Shown here piece after piece: positions 9,117 through 18,146 of a stretch of 64,000 bases of DNA. The position numbers and the translations under genes were made by a program. Origin of the DNA: G963677325 sp963677325 (GTDB lineage: Bacteria; Bacteroidota; Bacteroidia; Bacteroidales; Prolixibacteraceae). The notes below the pieces were generated by a model. The model worked only from the letters and a program-made list of their open reading frames with translations. It was not told the DNA's origin and did not search any database. Every line of letters begins with the position of its first letter. Positions within the stretch are counted from its first letter, which is position 1. Location: the NCBI GenBank assembly GCA_963677325.2, contig CAXXGM010000008.1, positions 856,666-920,665 on the forward strand, written 5' to 3'.

Positions 9117-11282
9117 ATGAAAGCAAGTTATTCCCGTAGGGATTTTGTTAAAAACTCTGCAATTAATGCCGTAGGCCTTGGAGTGGTCAGCAATGTGCCA
9201 TTCTTTGGACAGACTCTTCTTTCCCCTGATAACGTGAGAAATCAAAGGCCTCCGTTTTCCCTTCTCCATTCTCCGCTCTCCCTTGCAGGTGCTCCAACCC
9301 GGGCCGCCAGCTGGTGGTGCAATATTGAAGATCTTTTATGGTCGCAAAAGAAAATTACGGATAAGATAAAACGAAGGGCGGCAGCATTTGCCGAGGCAAA
9401 GATAGATTCAGCCATCAATTTCGGATTTCACTTCCGGTTCGATTTTGCCAATTACTTTGGGCAGTTAAATGGTTATTACGCTAACGTTTGTGAAGAATTA
9501 CATAAGCACAATATAAAATTTATTGACCACTATTCCTGTAATCTGGTCGCAAGGCCTAGAGGAGAAGCTGAATTTAAAAAAATACACCGTGGTCAAAGGC
9601 ATGTTATATTGCTTTTTGATGATGAAGCAGCAGCTGAACATGCCCAATACGAAGGACATCATTTTAAAGATATCTGCGAAGTTGACCTAAGGGATGGAAG
9701 CAGGGGATACTCCCCGCGTTATCAGACAGAGCTCTTTTGTCACAATAACCCGGAATTCCTCGATATGCACGAAAAATATCTCCGCAGACTCATGAAAGAG
9801 GTTCCTTTTGATGCCATCGAGGTGGATGATATGGTTGAATACGGTGCGCTTACAACCTGCGGGTGTCCCTATTGCCGGAACAGATTCAAAAAGGATTACG
9901 GACATGAGATTCCTCCTTTTGGCGAAAAGTCTTTTTGGGGAGATACAACCAAAAGCTTCACTGAATGGGGAAACTATGAAAATCCGGTGTTCAGGGACTG
10001 GCTTAGGATGAAAACAGACTCCATTGTGGACCACGTGAAGATGGTTAAGCGAACCATCGGTGATAAACCTTTGATGACGTGTGTTTCCAGTTCTGGTCCC
10101 ATCCTGCTGAATTCCTATTCACTGAATCTGGAAAGACTGGCACCACATCTTGATCTGTTTATGCTTGAAAATGTGGGTACCAATATTAAATGTGTAAATT
10201 GGACCCGAATGGATGCAGAAGCAATGTTGCAGAAGGATGTTGCCAGCAAGAGGGGGAATGCTCCTGCTTTGGCTCTGAGTTACACGATCTACGAAAAAGG
10301 CGGGTATCTCGGTTGGAGTCTGAGCCGTTTCTGGGGAGTTGGCAACTGGAGCAGTACACTTAACGGGAGATTGGAAGAAGACCCCTCTGATGCGATGGAA
10401 ATGGAAGATATCATAGGTCCTTGCAATAATTGGGAAGTAAAATACAGTAATCTTAATTATTTAGAAGGGAAGGATTTTACAGAGGTAAGGCTGGCAAGCA
10501 GTATTTACTGCAGGGAAAACGGCTGGCGCGGCGCTGACGGATTGGAGCAATGGGATAAAGTATCTGCCTGGACTGCCAACCTGATTAAAAGAAGCATAAA
10601 TTACCGGTTTGTTCGTTCAGAAGAGCTTTCTGATGCAAAGGCTTTATGCCAGGAGAATACCCCTTTGATTCTGGATAGCCTTGGATGCATTTCAGACCGA
10701 CAGTTCAGCGCTATAAAAACGTACCTGTCCAAAGGAGGCACAGCCTGGTTGGCGCTTCCCTTTGGCACTCACGATGAAAAAGGATTTAAAAGAAATGTTC
10801 CTTTGTCAGAGGATCTTCTAAAACATCACTATAAAAATCTTTTTATCATTGAAACTTCCACTGCTTCTGATTCATTGGAAAAGCTCATTCAAAACGGTAG
10901 TTTCCGTCCGGTGCTAAAACAGATCTCAGGAGATAAGGGATGGACGGTCAGAATCCGGATTCATGAAGATAAGCCTGTTCTTCATTTTATGAACACGGCG
11001 CTCACTGCTGTTGCTCATCCAACACTTAAAGATGTTCCCGGAGTACCGATTTTGATTGACATGGAATCAAAAATTAAAGATAATAATCTTACTTTTGAGA
11101 TTGATTCTCAAAAAATTTCCCTTAATCAACTATCACTGATGAGTCCCGAGTTCGGTAAAGAGGCGAGAAAGGTGACGATCAGCTTAGTAGAGAAAGGAGT
11201 TACAAACATTAATGTTAATTTAGAGGGAGTGAAAACCTATGCGGTGATACAATCAGCCGGGGGCATAGGGCAGGGAGCATAG
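9117..11282 (+). CDS. Tandem paralogue 3: Tat-exported TIM-barrel glycosidase-like protein
   Basis: 721 aa from the ATG at 9117; a TTG at 9093 is open but the start MKASYSRRDFVKNS aligns with paralogue 4. SRRDFVK followed by a hydrophobic stretch is a good Tat signal, so the protein is probably exported folded. The barrel has RAASWWCNIED, and the central motif is VDDMVEYGALTTCGC-x2-CRNRFKKDYGH. It reads MVEY where the other three read MCDY, so one Cys and one Asp of the motif are changed. If those residues take part in catalysis or metal binding, this copy may differ in substrate. Confidence 0.78.
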   Translation: MKASYSRRDFVKNSAINAVGLGVVSNVPFFGQTLLSPDNVRNQRPPFSLLHSPLSLAGAPTRAASWWCNIEDLLWSQKKITDKIKRRAAAFAEAKIDSAINFGFHFRFDFANYFGQLNGYYANVCEELHKHNIKFIDHYSCNLVARPRGEAEFKKIHRGQRHVILLFDDEAAAEHAQYEGHHFKDICEVDLRDGSRGYSPRYQTELFCHNNPEFLDMHEKYLRRLMKEVPFDAIEVDDMVEYGALTTCGCPYCRNRFKKDYGHEIPPFGEKSFWGDTTKSFTEWGNYENPVFRDWLRMKTDSIVDHVKMVKRTIGDKPLMTCVSSSGPILLNSYSLNLERLAPHLDLFMLENVGTNIKCVNWTRMDAEAMLQKDVASKRGNAPALALSYTIYEKGGYLGWSLSRFWGVGNWSSTLNGRLEEDPSDAMEMEDIIGPCNNWEVKYSNLNYLEGKDFTEVRLASSIYCRENGWRGADGLEQWDKVSAWTANLIKRSINYRFVRSEELSDAKALCQENTPLILDSLGCISDRQFSAIKTYLSKGGTAWLALPFGTHDEKGFKRNVPLSEDLLKHHYKNLFIIETSTASDSLEKLIQNGSFRPVLKQISGDKGWTVRIRIHEDKPVLHFMNTALTAVAHPTLKDVPGVPILIDMESKIKDNNLTFEIDSQKISLNQLSLMSPEFGKEARKVTISLVEKGVTNINVNLEGVKTYAVIQSAGGIGQGA

Positions 11283-11313
11283 AGCAGAAGCTTTTCTCCT
11301 CTATGCCCTTTGC
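11263..11313 (+). repeat. Heptamer array with inverted arm (GGGCATA/GAGCATA type)
   Basis: Units GGGCATA, GGGCAGG, GAGCATA, GAGCAGA follow in strict 7-base steps, then the inverse CTCCTCTATGCCC closes a hairpin. The left half forms the last codons of paralogue 3, so the array has extended the reading frame (C-terminal GGIGQGA). Confidence 0.6.
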
Positions 11314-11358
11314 AATCTATAATTTAATTTTTTTTAAACTTTCAATAGCGTAAAACAA

Positions 11359-13491
11359 ATGAAATCTAATTATTCACGTCGGCAATTCGTAAAAAAATCA
11401 GCTATCAATGCCATAGGACTTGGTGTAGTCAGTAATGTTCCTTTAATCGGACAAGCTTCACCAAAGAAGGAGCCTAAAACACAGGATGAAGAAATTAAGA
11501 CTCTTAAAGTCTCATTTGTTCCTGTTCGTGCAGCCAGCTGGTGGGTTAATATTGAAGATCTTCAATGGTCTCAGAAGAAAATTGTAGATAAGATAAAATA
11601 CCGGGCAGAAGCTTTTGCAAAAGCAAAAATTGATACTGCCATTAATTATGGATGGCATATTCGGTTTGACTTTTCCAATTATTTTGGACAAATGATGGGC
11701 TATCATGCCAATGTCTGTGAGGAACTGCATAAATATGGCATCAAATTCATGGACCATTATTCCTGTAATCATGTGGAGCGGCCAAGGGGAGAAGCTGAAT
11801 TTAGAAAACTTCATAAAGGGCAGCGGCATCATGTGTTGTTGTTTCATGATGAAATGGCCGCAAAGCATGCTCAGTATGAAGGGCATTTCTTCAATGATAT
11901 CTGTGAAGTTGATATAAGAGACGGGAGCAGAGGATATGCAAAGCAATACCAGATGGAGGCATTTTGCCATAACAATCCGGGATTTTTGGATATGCACGCA
12001 AAATATCTCCAAAGAATGATGAAGGAAGTTCCTTTTGACGGGATTGAAGTAGATGATATGTGCGACTATGCAGGGCTTACTACCTGCGGTTGCCCTTATT
12101 GCAGAGAGAGGTTCAGAAAAGATTACGGGCATGAAATTCCTGCTTTCGACGATAAGAGTTTCTGGGGCGATACCTCAAAACCAATGTTACAGTGGGGAAA
12201 TTATGAAAATCCGGCTTTCAGGGATTTTATTAAAATGAAATTCGAATCGGCGGCTGATCATGTAAAAATGATCAAAGGTATCATCGGAGACAAACCTTTA
12301 ATGTCTTGTTGCTCAAGCACAGGTCCGATTGTCCTGAATGCCATTTCACTCAACCTGGAAACTCTGGCGCCATACCTTGACTTCTTTATGCTTGAGAATG
12401 TTGGTACCAACGTCAATTGTGTGGATTGGGTAAGAATGGACGCTGAAGCACTTCAGCAGAAAGACATAGCTATGAAGAGAGGCAATACACCTGCAATGGC
12501 TCTGAGCTATACGATCTACGAGAAAGGTGGTTACCTTGGATGGGGACTGAGCCGCTTCTGGGGAGTAGGCAACTGGGCCAGCACCCATAACCAGCGTCTG
12601 GAAGAAGATCCGGCTGATGCCATGCAAACTGAAGATATAGTTGGTCCTTTCAATAATTGGGAAGTAGATCACAGCAATTTGAATTTACTTAATGGAAGAG
12701 ATTTTGCTGAAGTGAGACTGGTCAGCAGCAGCTATTGCAGGGATAACGGATGGCGTGGCGCTGATGGAAAGGAACAATGGGAAAAAGTAAAAGCATGGTC
12801 CTCCAGCCTGGTTAAAAACAATATAGGATACCGTTTTGTAAGATCGGCTGAATTAGAAAATCCTAAAGCCTTAAGCAATGAAAACACTCCGTTGATTCTG
12901 GATAGTCTGGGATGTGTTTCCGATCTTCAGTTCAAAGCCATTAAATCCTATCTTTCAAAAGGAGGAGCAGCCTGGGTGGCAATGCCTTTCGGTACTCATG
13001 ACGAGAAAGGTAATAAACGTAATGTCCCTTTGTCAAAAGAATTAACTGGTGCGAAATACAAAAATCTTACTATTGTAGAATCTGCTTTAACTTCAGATCC
13101 ATTAACTGCCCTGATTCAAAAAGGTAAGTTCCACCCGGTATTGAAACAGGTTTCAGGAGATAAAGGATGGGTTGCCAAAATAAGATTCCACGAGGGTAAA
13201 CCAGTCATTCATTTTATGAATACTGCCCTTATTGCTGTTCCTCATCCAACCATTAAAGATGTACCGGGTATCGCGATTTTGAAAGACATCGATTCCGGTG
13301 TTAAGAACAATAAGCTCAGCTATGAAATCAATACAAAGGCGGTTCCGCTGTCACAATTTTCTGTTATGAGCCCGGAGATCGGAACTGAAAAGAGAGGAGT
13401 AGACATTAAAGAAGCTAAACAAGGCTACTCGACAGTAAGCATAAACCTTGAAGGAATTAAGGTATATGCCGTTGCGCAAAAGGAATCATAA
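11359..13491 (+). CDS. Tandem paralogue 4: Tat-exported TIM-barrel glycosidase-like protein
   Basis: 710 aa. The leader YSRRQFVKKSAINAIGLGVV is a canonical Tat signal ending near GQASP. Residues 55-85 give the conserved RAASWWVNIEDLQWSQ barrel start; the central segment has VDDMCDYAGLTTCGC then CRERFRKDYGH; the C-terminal alpha/beta domain has TPLILDSLGCVSD. It is the last member of the array, followed within 31 bp by a strong intrinsic terminator. That suggests the four genes end one transcription unit. A glycosidase role is inferred from fold and setting only. Confidence 0.78.
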   Translation: MKSNYSRRQFVKKSAINAIGLGVVSNVPLIGQASPKKEPKTQDEEIKTLKVSFVPVRAASWWVNIEDLQWSQKKIVDKIKYRAEAFAKAKIDTAINYGWHIRFDFSNYFGQMMGYHANVCEELHKYGIKFMDHYSCNHVERPRGEAEFRKLHKGQRHHVLLFHDEMAAKHAQYEGHFFNDICEVDIRDGSRGYAKQYQMEAFCHNNPGFLDMHAKYLQRMMKEVPFDGIEVDDMCDYAGLTTCGCPYCRERFRKDYGHEIPAFDDKSFWGDTSKPMLQWGNYENPAFRDFIKMKFESAADHVKMIKGIIGDKPLMSCCSSTGPIVLNAISLNLETLAPYLDFFMLENVGTNVNCVDWVRMDAEALQQKDIAMKRGNTPAMALSYTIYEKGGYLGWGLSRFWGVGNWASTHNQRLEEDPADAMQTEDIVGPFNNWEVDHSNLNLLNGRDFAEVRLVSSSYCRDNGWRGADGKEQWEKVKAWSSSLVKNNIGYRFVRSAELENPKALSNENTPLILDSLGCVSDLQFKAIKSYLSKGGAAWVAMPFGTHDEKGNKRNVPLSKELTGAKYKNLTIVESALTSDPLTALIQKGKFHPVLKQVSGDKGWVAKIRFHEGKPVIHFMNTALIAVPHPTIKDVPGIAILKDIDSGVKNNKLSYEINTKAVPLSQFSVMSPEIGTEKRGVDIKEAKQGYSTVSINLEGIKVYAVAQKES

Positions 13492-13522
13492 TTCCCCTTT
13501 AGGATGGGTTTGGCATTAATAA

Positions 13523-13556
13523 ATTGCAGGTTTGGCAACAAACCTGCAATTTTATG
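13523..13556 (+). terminator. Intrinsic terminator after the four-paralogue array
   Basis: A perfect 12-bp stem (ATTGCAGGTTTG paired with CAAACCTGCAAT), a GCAA loop, then TTTTATG. It lies 31 bp past the stop codon of paralogue 4. Confidence 0.85.
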
Positions 13557-13778
13557 TTCCAAATTCGGTGTTTGTTCGCTCATTATTCGCTCAATGTTCG
13601 CTTCCAGAGCGAAGAAACAGCGATTGAAGTGAATCTATAAAGCGGCTCTGTGGCGATTTGGAGTTTGATTAAAATTCTTAAATTTAGAAAGAAAAGAAAG
13701 GGGAATAAACAACGGATTGTTGAGTGGAGTGCATTTGAGTTATCTGAGGGTTCAATATAAAACAAGAAAGGAATTTCT

Positions 13779-14891
13779 ATGAAAGCTATGGTAATGAAAA
13801 GTCTGATATTAAATCTTTTGTTGATTTTATCTCCTGCATTTACCGGTTGGGCCAAACCTGTGAACACGGGTGGTGCTTTAAAAAAATCTGATTGTTACGT
13901 TTACATTTCTGTCAATCAGGAGAAGAAGATTGTTATTCTTAAACTTGATCAGGAGAAGGGAGATCTTCTCCGGGAGGGCGAACTGAAGTTGGCCGGTCTG
14001 CCCGGAAGTCTCTGTACAGATCCTTCGGACAATCATTTGTACGCAGCTTTACGTGACGTGAAGGGTGTTGCCTCAATGAAGATTGATAAAAGGAGCGGTA
14101 AGCTCATTCACCTGGATGACACCCCGGTAGCCGATAACCCTGTCTATATATCCACTGACAATTCAGGTAAGTTCCTTTTCTTCACCTCTTATTCAGGGAA
14201 TAAGAGTGCCGTATATCCGATTCAAAAGGGGATTGTAAATAGCAAGGCAGTCCAGGTGTTGGATGCTCCCATGAATCCTCATATGATTAAAACGGATGCG
14301 TCAGGGAAATTTGTTTTGGTGCCCAACAAGGGCGCCGATCAGGTACAGCAGTTTATATTCCACAAGGATGGTTCTCTTACTCCAAATTCTCCTGCAAAGG
14401 TGAGTTTTAAACCCAATACCGGTCCCCGGCATTTTACTTTTAATCCTTCCGGGGATATCGTGTATATTGTAACTGAAGTTTCCTGTACAGTTGATGCCTT
14501 TCATTACAATAAAAAAGAGGGTACCCTTCTTGCAGGGCCTTTCCAGGAGATCACGACTAAACCTTCGGATTTTAAATCAGACAACACGTGTGCAGATATT
14601 CATATAACACCGAACGGGAAATTTCTCTATGCTTCCAACAGGGGGCATGATTCATTGGCAGGTTATTCTGTTGATCAGAAAACCGGTTTGCTTACTCCGA
14701 TTGGCTGGTTTGCCACGGAAAAGGAACCAAGGGAGTTTGCCATCGATCCATCAGGCAATTATGTCATTGCAGCAGGAGAAAGTTCGGGGAGGATTATTTT
14801 ATACAGAATCCAGGATGGCGGGAAGTTAACACCGCTGAAAACATATGATGTGGGACACTGGCCGGTTTGGGTAACCACGGTTACCTTATAA
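13779..14891 (+). CDS. Lactonase-family beta-propeller protein (YVTN/6-phosphogluconolactonase-like)
   Basis: 370 aa with a signal peptide ending near WAKP. The repeats (YVYISVNQEKKIVILKLD, HLYAALRDVKG, FLYASNRGHDSLAGYSVD, EPREFAIDPSGNYVIAAGE) are the blades of a seven-bladed propeller. RHFTFNPSGDIVYIVTE and FLYASNRGHDS are the best-conserved pieces of the cytosolic 6-phosphogluconolactonase (Pgl/YbhE) family. The signal peptide makes a role in the pentose phosphate pathway unlikely; an exported sugar lactonase is plausible. It stands as a single gene between a terminator and a large palindromic element. The start could also be the ATG at 13,791. Confidence 0.8.
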   Translation: MKAMVMKSLILNLLLILSPAFTGWAKPVNTGGALKKSDCYVYISVNQEKKIVILKLDQEKGDLLREGELKLAGLPGSLCTDPSDNHLYAALRDVKGVASMKIDKRSGKLIHLDDTPVADNPVYISTDNSGKFLFFTSYSGNKSAVYPIQKGIVNSKAVQVLDAPMNPHMIKTDASGKFVLVPNKGADQVQQFIFHKDGSLTPNSPAKVSFKPNTGPRHFTFNPSGDIVYIVTEVSCTVDAFHYNKKEGTLLAGPFQEITTKPSDFKSDNTCADIHITPNGKFLYASNRGHDSLAGYSVDQKTGLLTPIGWFATEKEPREFAIDPSGNYVIAAGESSGRIILYRIQDGGKLTPLKTYDVGHWPVWVTTVTL

Positions 14892-14941
14892 GATTATATA
14901 TTAATCCGTAATTCCATGTCCTTTAGTTAGGAATTTTAATT

Positions 14942-15158
14942 ACCACGAAGTGGTTAAACGTGAATAGCCCCGGATGAAATCCGGTGGAAATAAGAAGTGA
15001 AATAGAAAGAACCCTGAAAGGGTTCAACATCGTAAATTATGAGATTCATGAATATTACCCGTTCTTATAAGTTGAACCCCTTTGGGGTTCGGGTGCAACC
15101 ACCCATACGTTTTCCACAGGTTTCACCTGTGGCTATTCACGTTTAACCACTTCGTGGT
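14942..15158. repeat. Large nested palindrome with perfect 28-bp terminal arms
   Basis: The arm at 14,942-14,969 (starts ACCACGAAGTGGTTAAACG) is the exact reverse complement of 15,131-15,158. Inside lie four smaller hairpins: CCGGAT-GAA-ATCCGG, GAACCCT-GAA-AGGGTTC, GAACCCC-TTT-GGGGTTC and CCACAGG-TTT-CACCTGTGG. There is no open reading frame. It looks like a non-autonomous palindromic element; it may also end the transcript of the preceding gene. A related architecture occurs at 28,452-28,706. Confidence 0.8.
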
Positions 15159-15217
15159 TTTATTAATAAAGTATTCTCTAAATTTGTAATTTAACTTACG
15201 TCAATAAATTTAATTCA

Positions 15218-16381
15218 ATGAGATTTCAGCTTTTTGCCTTTCTATTATTTGTTGTCTTTAATGCATTTGGACAAGATCCTTTCAGGATTACTCATGGACC
15301 TTATATTCAGTATCTTGATCAGAACAGTGCTACCATTGTGTGGACAACGAATAAGGATGCAGTCTCCTGGGTAGAACTTGTTCCCGGCGACAGTACGAAT
15401 TTTTATCTGGAAGAAAGACCCAAATTCTTTTCAGCTGAATTTGGTTTTAAGGATGTATCCAAAATTCACTCCATACGAGTGGGTAATCTGAAACCTGGAA
15501 CTAAATACAGGTACAGAGTCTATTCTCAGGAAGTTTTGAAACACGAAGGTACCAGCGCACTCTATGGAGGAGTTGCAGCCACCAGTAGTAACATGGATAA
15601 ATCATTTGTATTCAGTACAATTGATCCGACTAAAGAAAACAAGAGTTTTGTCATGATTAATGACATCCATGGAAATAACAAGCTCCTTGAAAATCTTCTG
15701 GTGAAGGCTGATTTTAACACCGCTGATTTTATCCTGTTCAATGGGGATATGGCAAGCTCTTTCCGAAGCGAAGATCAGGTATTTGGTGATTTCATGGACA
15801 CAGCAGTCAGACTTTTCGCAAAAGATAAGCCAATGTATTATTGTCGCGGAAACCATGAAACACGTGGAAATTTTGCCAACGAGTTTCCAAAATATTTTCC
15901 ATCGCCTTCCGGCAAATTGTATTATCTGTTAAGAGAAGGAGCGGTTTGTTTTGTGGTGCTTGATGGTGGTGAAGATAAACCTGATTCTGATATAGAATAC
16001 AGTGGGTTAGCATCCTTTGATGCATACAGGGATACAGAAATGAACTGGCTGAAAGAAGCTATAAAGTCAAAGGATTTCACAGAGGCCGCTTTTAAAATCG
16101 TTCTGGTCCATATGCCTCCATTCGGAGGATGGCATGGTGATGATGAAATTGCCAGGAAGTTTGTTCCCATATTGAATGAAGCGGGTATCGATGTTATGCT
16201 GTGCGGACATATGCACCAGTACATCAAACAGAATCAAATGCAGGGAGTTAATTTTCCTATAATCGTCAATTCTAATAACACCGTTTTGAAAGGGGTGTAT
16301 AATAATGATGGTTTAAACATGAAAATCATTAATGAAAAAGGAGAACAAGTTGATTCAATTAAGATAATGAAGAGACATTAG
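15218..16381 (+). CDS. Secreted metallophosphoesterase with N-terminal Fn3-like domain
   Basis: 387 aa, signal peptide to about residue 18 (ending FGQ). Residues 22-110 form a purple-acid-phosphatase-like fibronectin domain (GPYIQYLDQNSATIVWTT). The calcineurin-like core then shows the metal ligands in order: NDIHGN near 146, FNGDMA near 173, GNHE near 210, HMPP near 297 and GHMHQ near 328. All are intact, so a dinuclear metal phosphatase or phosphodiesterase is expected; substrate unknown. A TAAATTTG box at 15,179-15,186 may be its -7 element. The preceding palindrome separates it from the lactonase-like gene. Confidence 0.88.
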   Translation: MRFQLFAFLLFVVFNAFGQDPFRITHGPYIQYLDQNSATIVWTTNKDAVSWVELVPGDSTNFYLEERPKFFSAEFGFKDVSKIHSIRVGNLKPGTKYRYRVYSQEVLKHEGTSALYGGVAATSSNMDKSFVFSTIDPTKENKSFVMINDIHGNNKLLENLLVKADFNTADFILFNGDMASSFRSEDQVFGDFMDTAVRLFAKDKPMYYCRGNHETRGNFANEFPKYFPSPSGKLYYLLREGAVCFVVLDGGEDKPDSDIEYSGLASFDAYRDTEMNWLKEAIKSKDFTEAAFKIVLVHMPPFGGWHGDDEIARKFVPILNEAGIDVMLCGHMHQYIKQNQMQGVNFPIIVNSNNTVLKGVYNNDGLNMKIINEKGEQVDSIKIMKRH

Positions 16382-16436
16382 AATATAAAAGCAGGAGATT
16401 GTTGCTTCCTCTAATACTAATTCAAATCTTTGACCT

Positions 16437-17987
16437 ATGTTTAAAAATACAGAAGTCCTGTCCCTTGTGCTGCTTCTTCTCTGTTCAGGAGGAGTGAAAT
16501 CCGGTAACAGTAATCCTGCAAAACAAATAATAAAGAAAAATAGCGGGATTATTATTACACAAGAGCGTGCAGATGAATTGCTTTCGCTGCAATCGTCCAA
16601 AGATCCCTGGGAAGAAAAGCCTGATGGCAGCTCGCTCGCCTGGAGAGAGTCATCGGTATTGAGGGCTTTGGTTGACCTGTATGAAGGTACAAATGATCCC
16701 AAATATTTGAAGGAAGTCGCATACAGGGGAGACCGTTTGCTTTCTCACCGGGATGATCGCAGGGGAGTAGTGGATGGCTCGGGAAAGAGCAGACCGGCTT
16801 GGAGTATGGGCTTAAAATACGTGGTAGCAGAAGGACAGTTGACTGATGCATCCGGTAAACCGGTGCTGAAAATATTTTCCACACCTTCAGCTTATAATGA
16901 TCAGACCAAGGTCGAAGTGGTATTATCCAGGAAAGGGAAACCGGATCGCTTTACAATTAAGACGAGCAATGACCATTATAAGAGGGATGAGACTTTTTCT
17001 GATTTGAGCCTTGATCCGGCTGATGAAAGATACGTAGAAAAAATTGTGAATGATCCCATGTCACCGTATTCTGCAAGGCCAGGTAAGTATGAAGAACTAT
17101 CTAATCTCATCCGGGTTAAGGCTGTGGGCTCCGCACTCCCGGTGAAACAGGAGATCACCCTTCAATCCATTCCGTTAGCTTACATGGGTTATATCGGGAT
17201 CATATACGATCCCCTGCTGAGGTTGGCTGAAATTGTGAAGGCAGATCCTAAACTGAAGGATCTGGTTCCGGCGGCCGACCGCTTTATTAAGGCAGCGGAG
17301 GAATCATACTCGGATGCTTCAGAGCGTCTGTGGCGGAACGGGCCCAATAAGGATGAAGGCTATTATTTAACCTGTGAAAAAGGGGAGTCTTTTCCCGCCG
17401 ATAATGTAGGGGCTCCCTTTAATTTCCAGGCTAAACATGTTTGTGCCCAATTAGCGCTGTACCGGTTGACGGGTAAAAAGGACTATCTCGAAAGATCAGA
17501 AAAGATGTGTAATCTATTGAAAAACAGATTAAATTATGATGCGGGATCAGATCTGTACATATGGAATTACTGGTTTGAACCAATGACTACGAAAGGGTGG
17601 ACTCCGGAAGATAATCTTTCGGCCAATGTGAAATATTTCAAACCTGCGGCCTCTGTTGAGGATATTTCGCATGGTACGCTTGATATTTCAATGATCGTTG
17701 AGGCAAACCGTGCAGGAATTGTTTTCAGCGATAATGACGTACGGCGGTTTGCAAATACCTTATTGATCAATGTGCTTACACCTGACCGTAAAGGAGTAAG
17801 AAGAGCAGTTGACGGGAAGATGGAATACCCCGGTTATTTTAATGCGCTTCATGGCTGGCTGGAATTGTCAGGGGCCAATCCGGAAGTTTACAAAGCTATT
17901 CGACAGGCTTATGTTTCTAAAGGAGAAGAAAACCTCTCTTTTTGTGCCAGGCTTCTCAAGTGGGGGAAGAAACTTAATATAAAATAA
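16437..17987 (+). CDS. Alpha-toroid-like exported protein, copy 1
   Basis: 516 aa with an N-terminal hydrophobic export signal. Helix-rich segments with SLAWRESSVLRALVDLYEGTND, QLALYRLTGKKDYLERSEKM and HGWLELSGAN suggest an (alpha/alpha) barrel like those of unsaturated glucuronyl hydrolases, epimerases and lyases. A beta-rich insert covers residues 125-250. I cannot assign a named family. A close paralogue starts 160 bp downstream. Role inferred from the fold and from neighbouring heparinase-like genes. Confidence 0.65.
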   Translation: MFKNTEVLSLVLLLLCSGGVKSGNSNPAKQIIKKNSGIIITQERADELLSLQSSKDPWEEKPDGSSLAWRESSVLRALVDLYEGTNDPKYLKEVAYRGDRLLSHRDDRRGVVDGSGKSRPAWSMGLKYVVAEGQLTDASGKPVLKIFSTPSAYNDQTKVEVVLSRKGKPDRFTIKTSNDHYKRDETFSDLSLDPADERYVEKIVNDPMSPYSARPGKYEELSNLIRVKAVGSALPVKQEITLQSIPLAYMGYIGIIYDPLLRLAEIVKADPKLKDLVPAADRFIKAAEESYSDASERLWRNGPNKDEGYYLTCEKGESFPADNVGAPFNFQAKHVCAQLALYRLTGKKDYLERSEKMCNLLKNRLNYDAGSDLYIWNYWFEPMTTKGWTPEDNLSANVKYFKPAASVEDISHGTLDISMIVEANRAGIVFSDNDVRRFANTLLINVLTPDRKGVRRAVDGKMEYPGYFNALHGWLELSGANPEVYKAIRQAYVSKGEENLSFCARLLKWGKKLNIK

Positions 17988-18146
17988 AATTCCTGGCCGT
18001 AGTAACTGAGTTGCTAAACAATAAGATAATGCCTTGTTCTTTGAGTGCTAATGTTGTTTTCCATTACTTTGATCGAACTCACGTTATTATGAAATAGATT
18101 CTTAATCAAAACAGCTTAAATATGAATTAATTAAATCTTACGTCTT

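Noticed and set aside
15602..16227. Several minus-strand frames across the metallophosphoesterase
   Set aside because: All are antisense to intact metal-binding motifs of the phosphoesterase.
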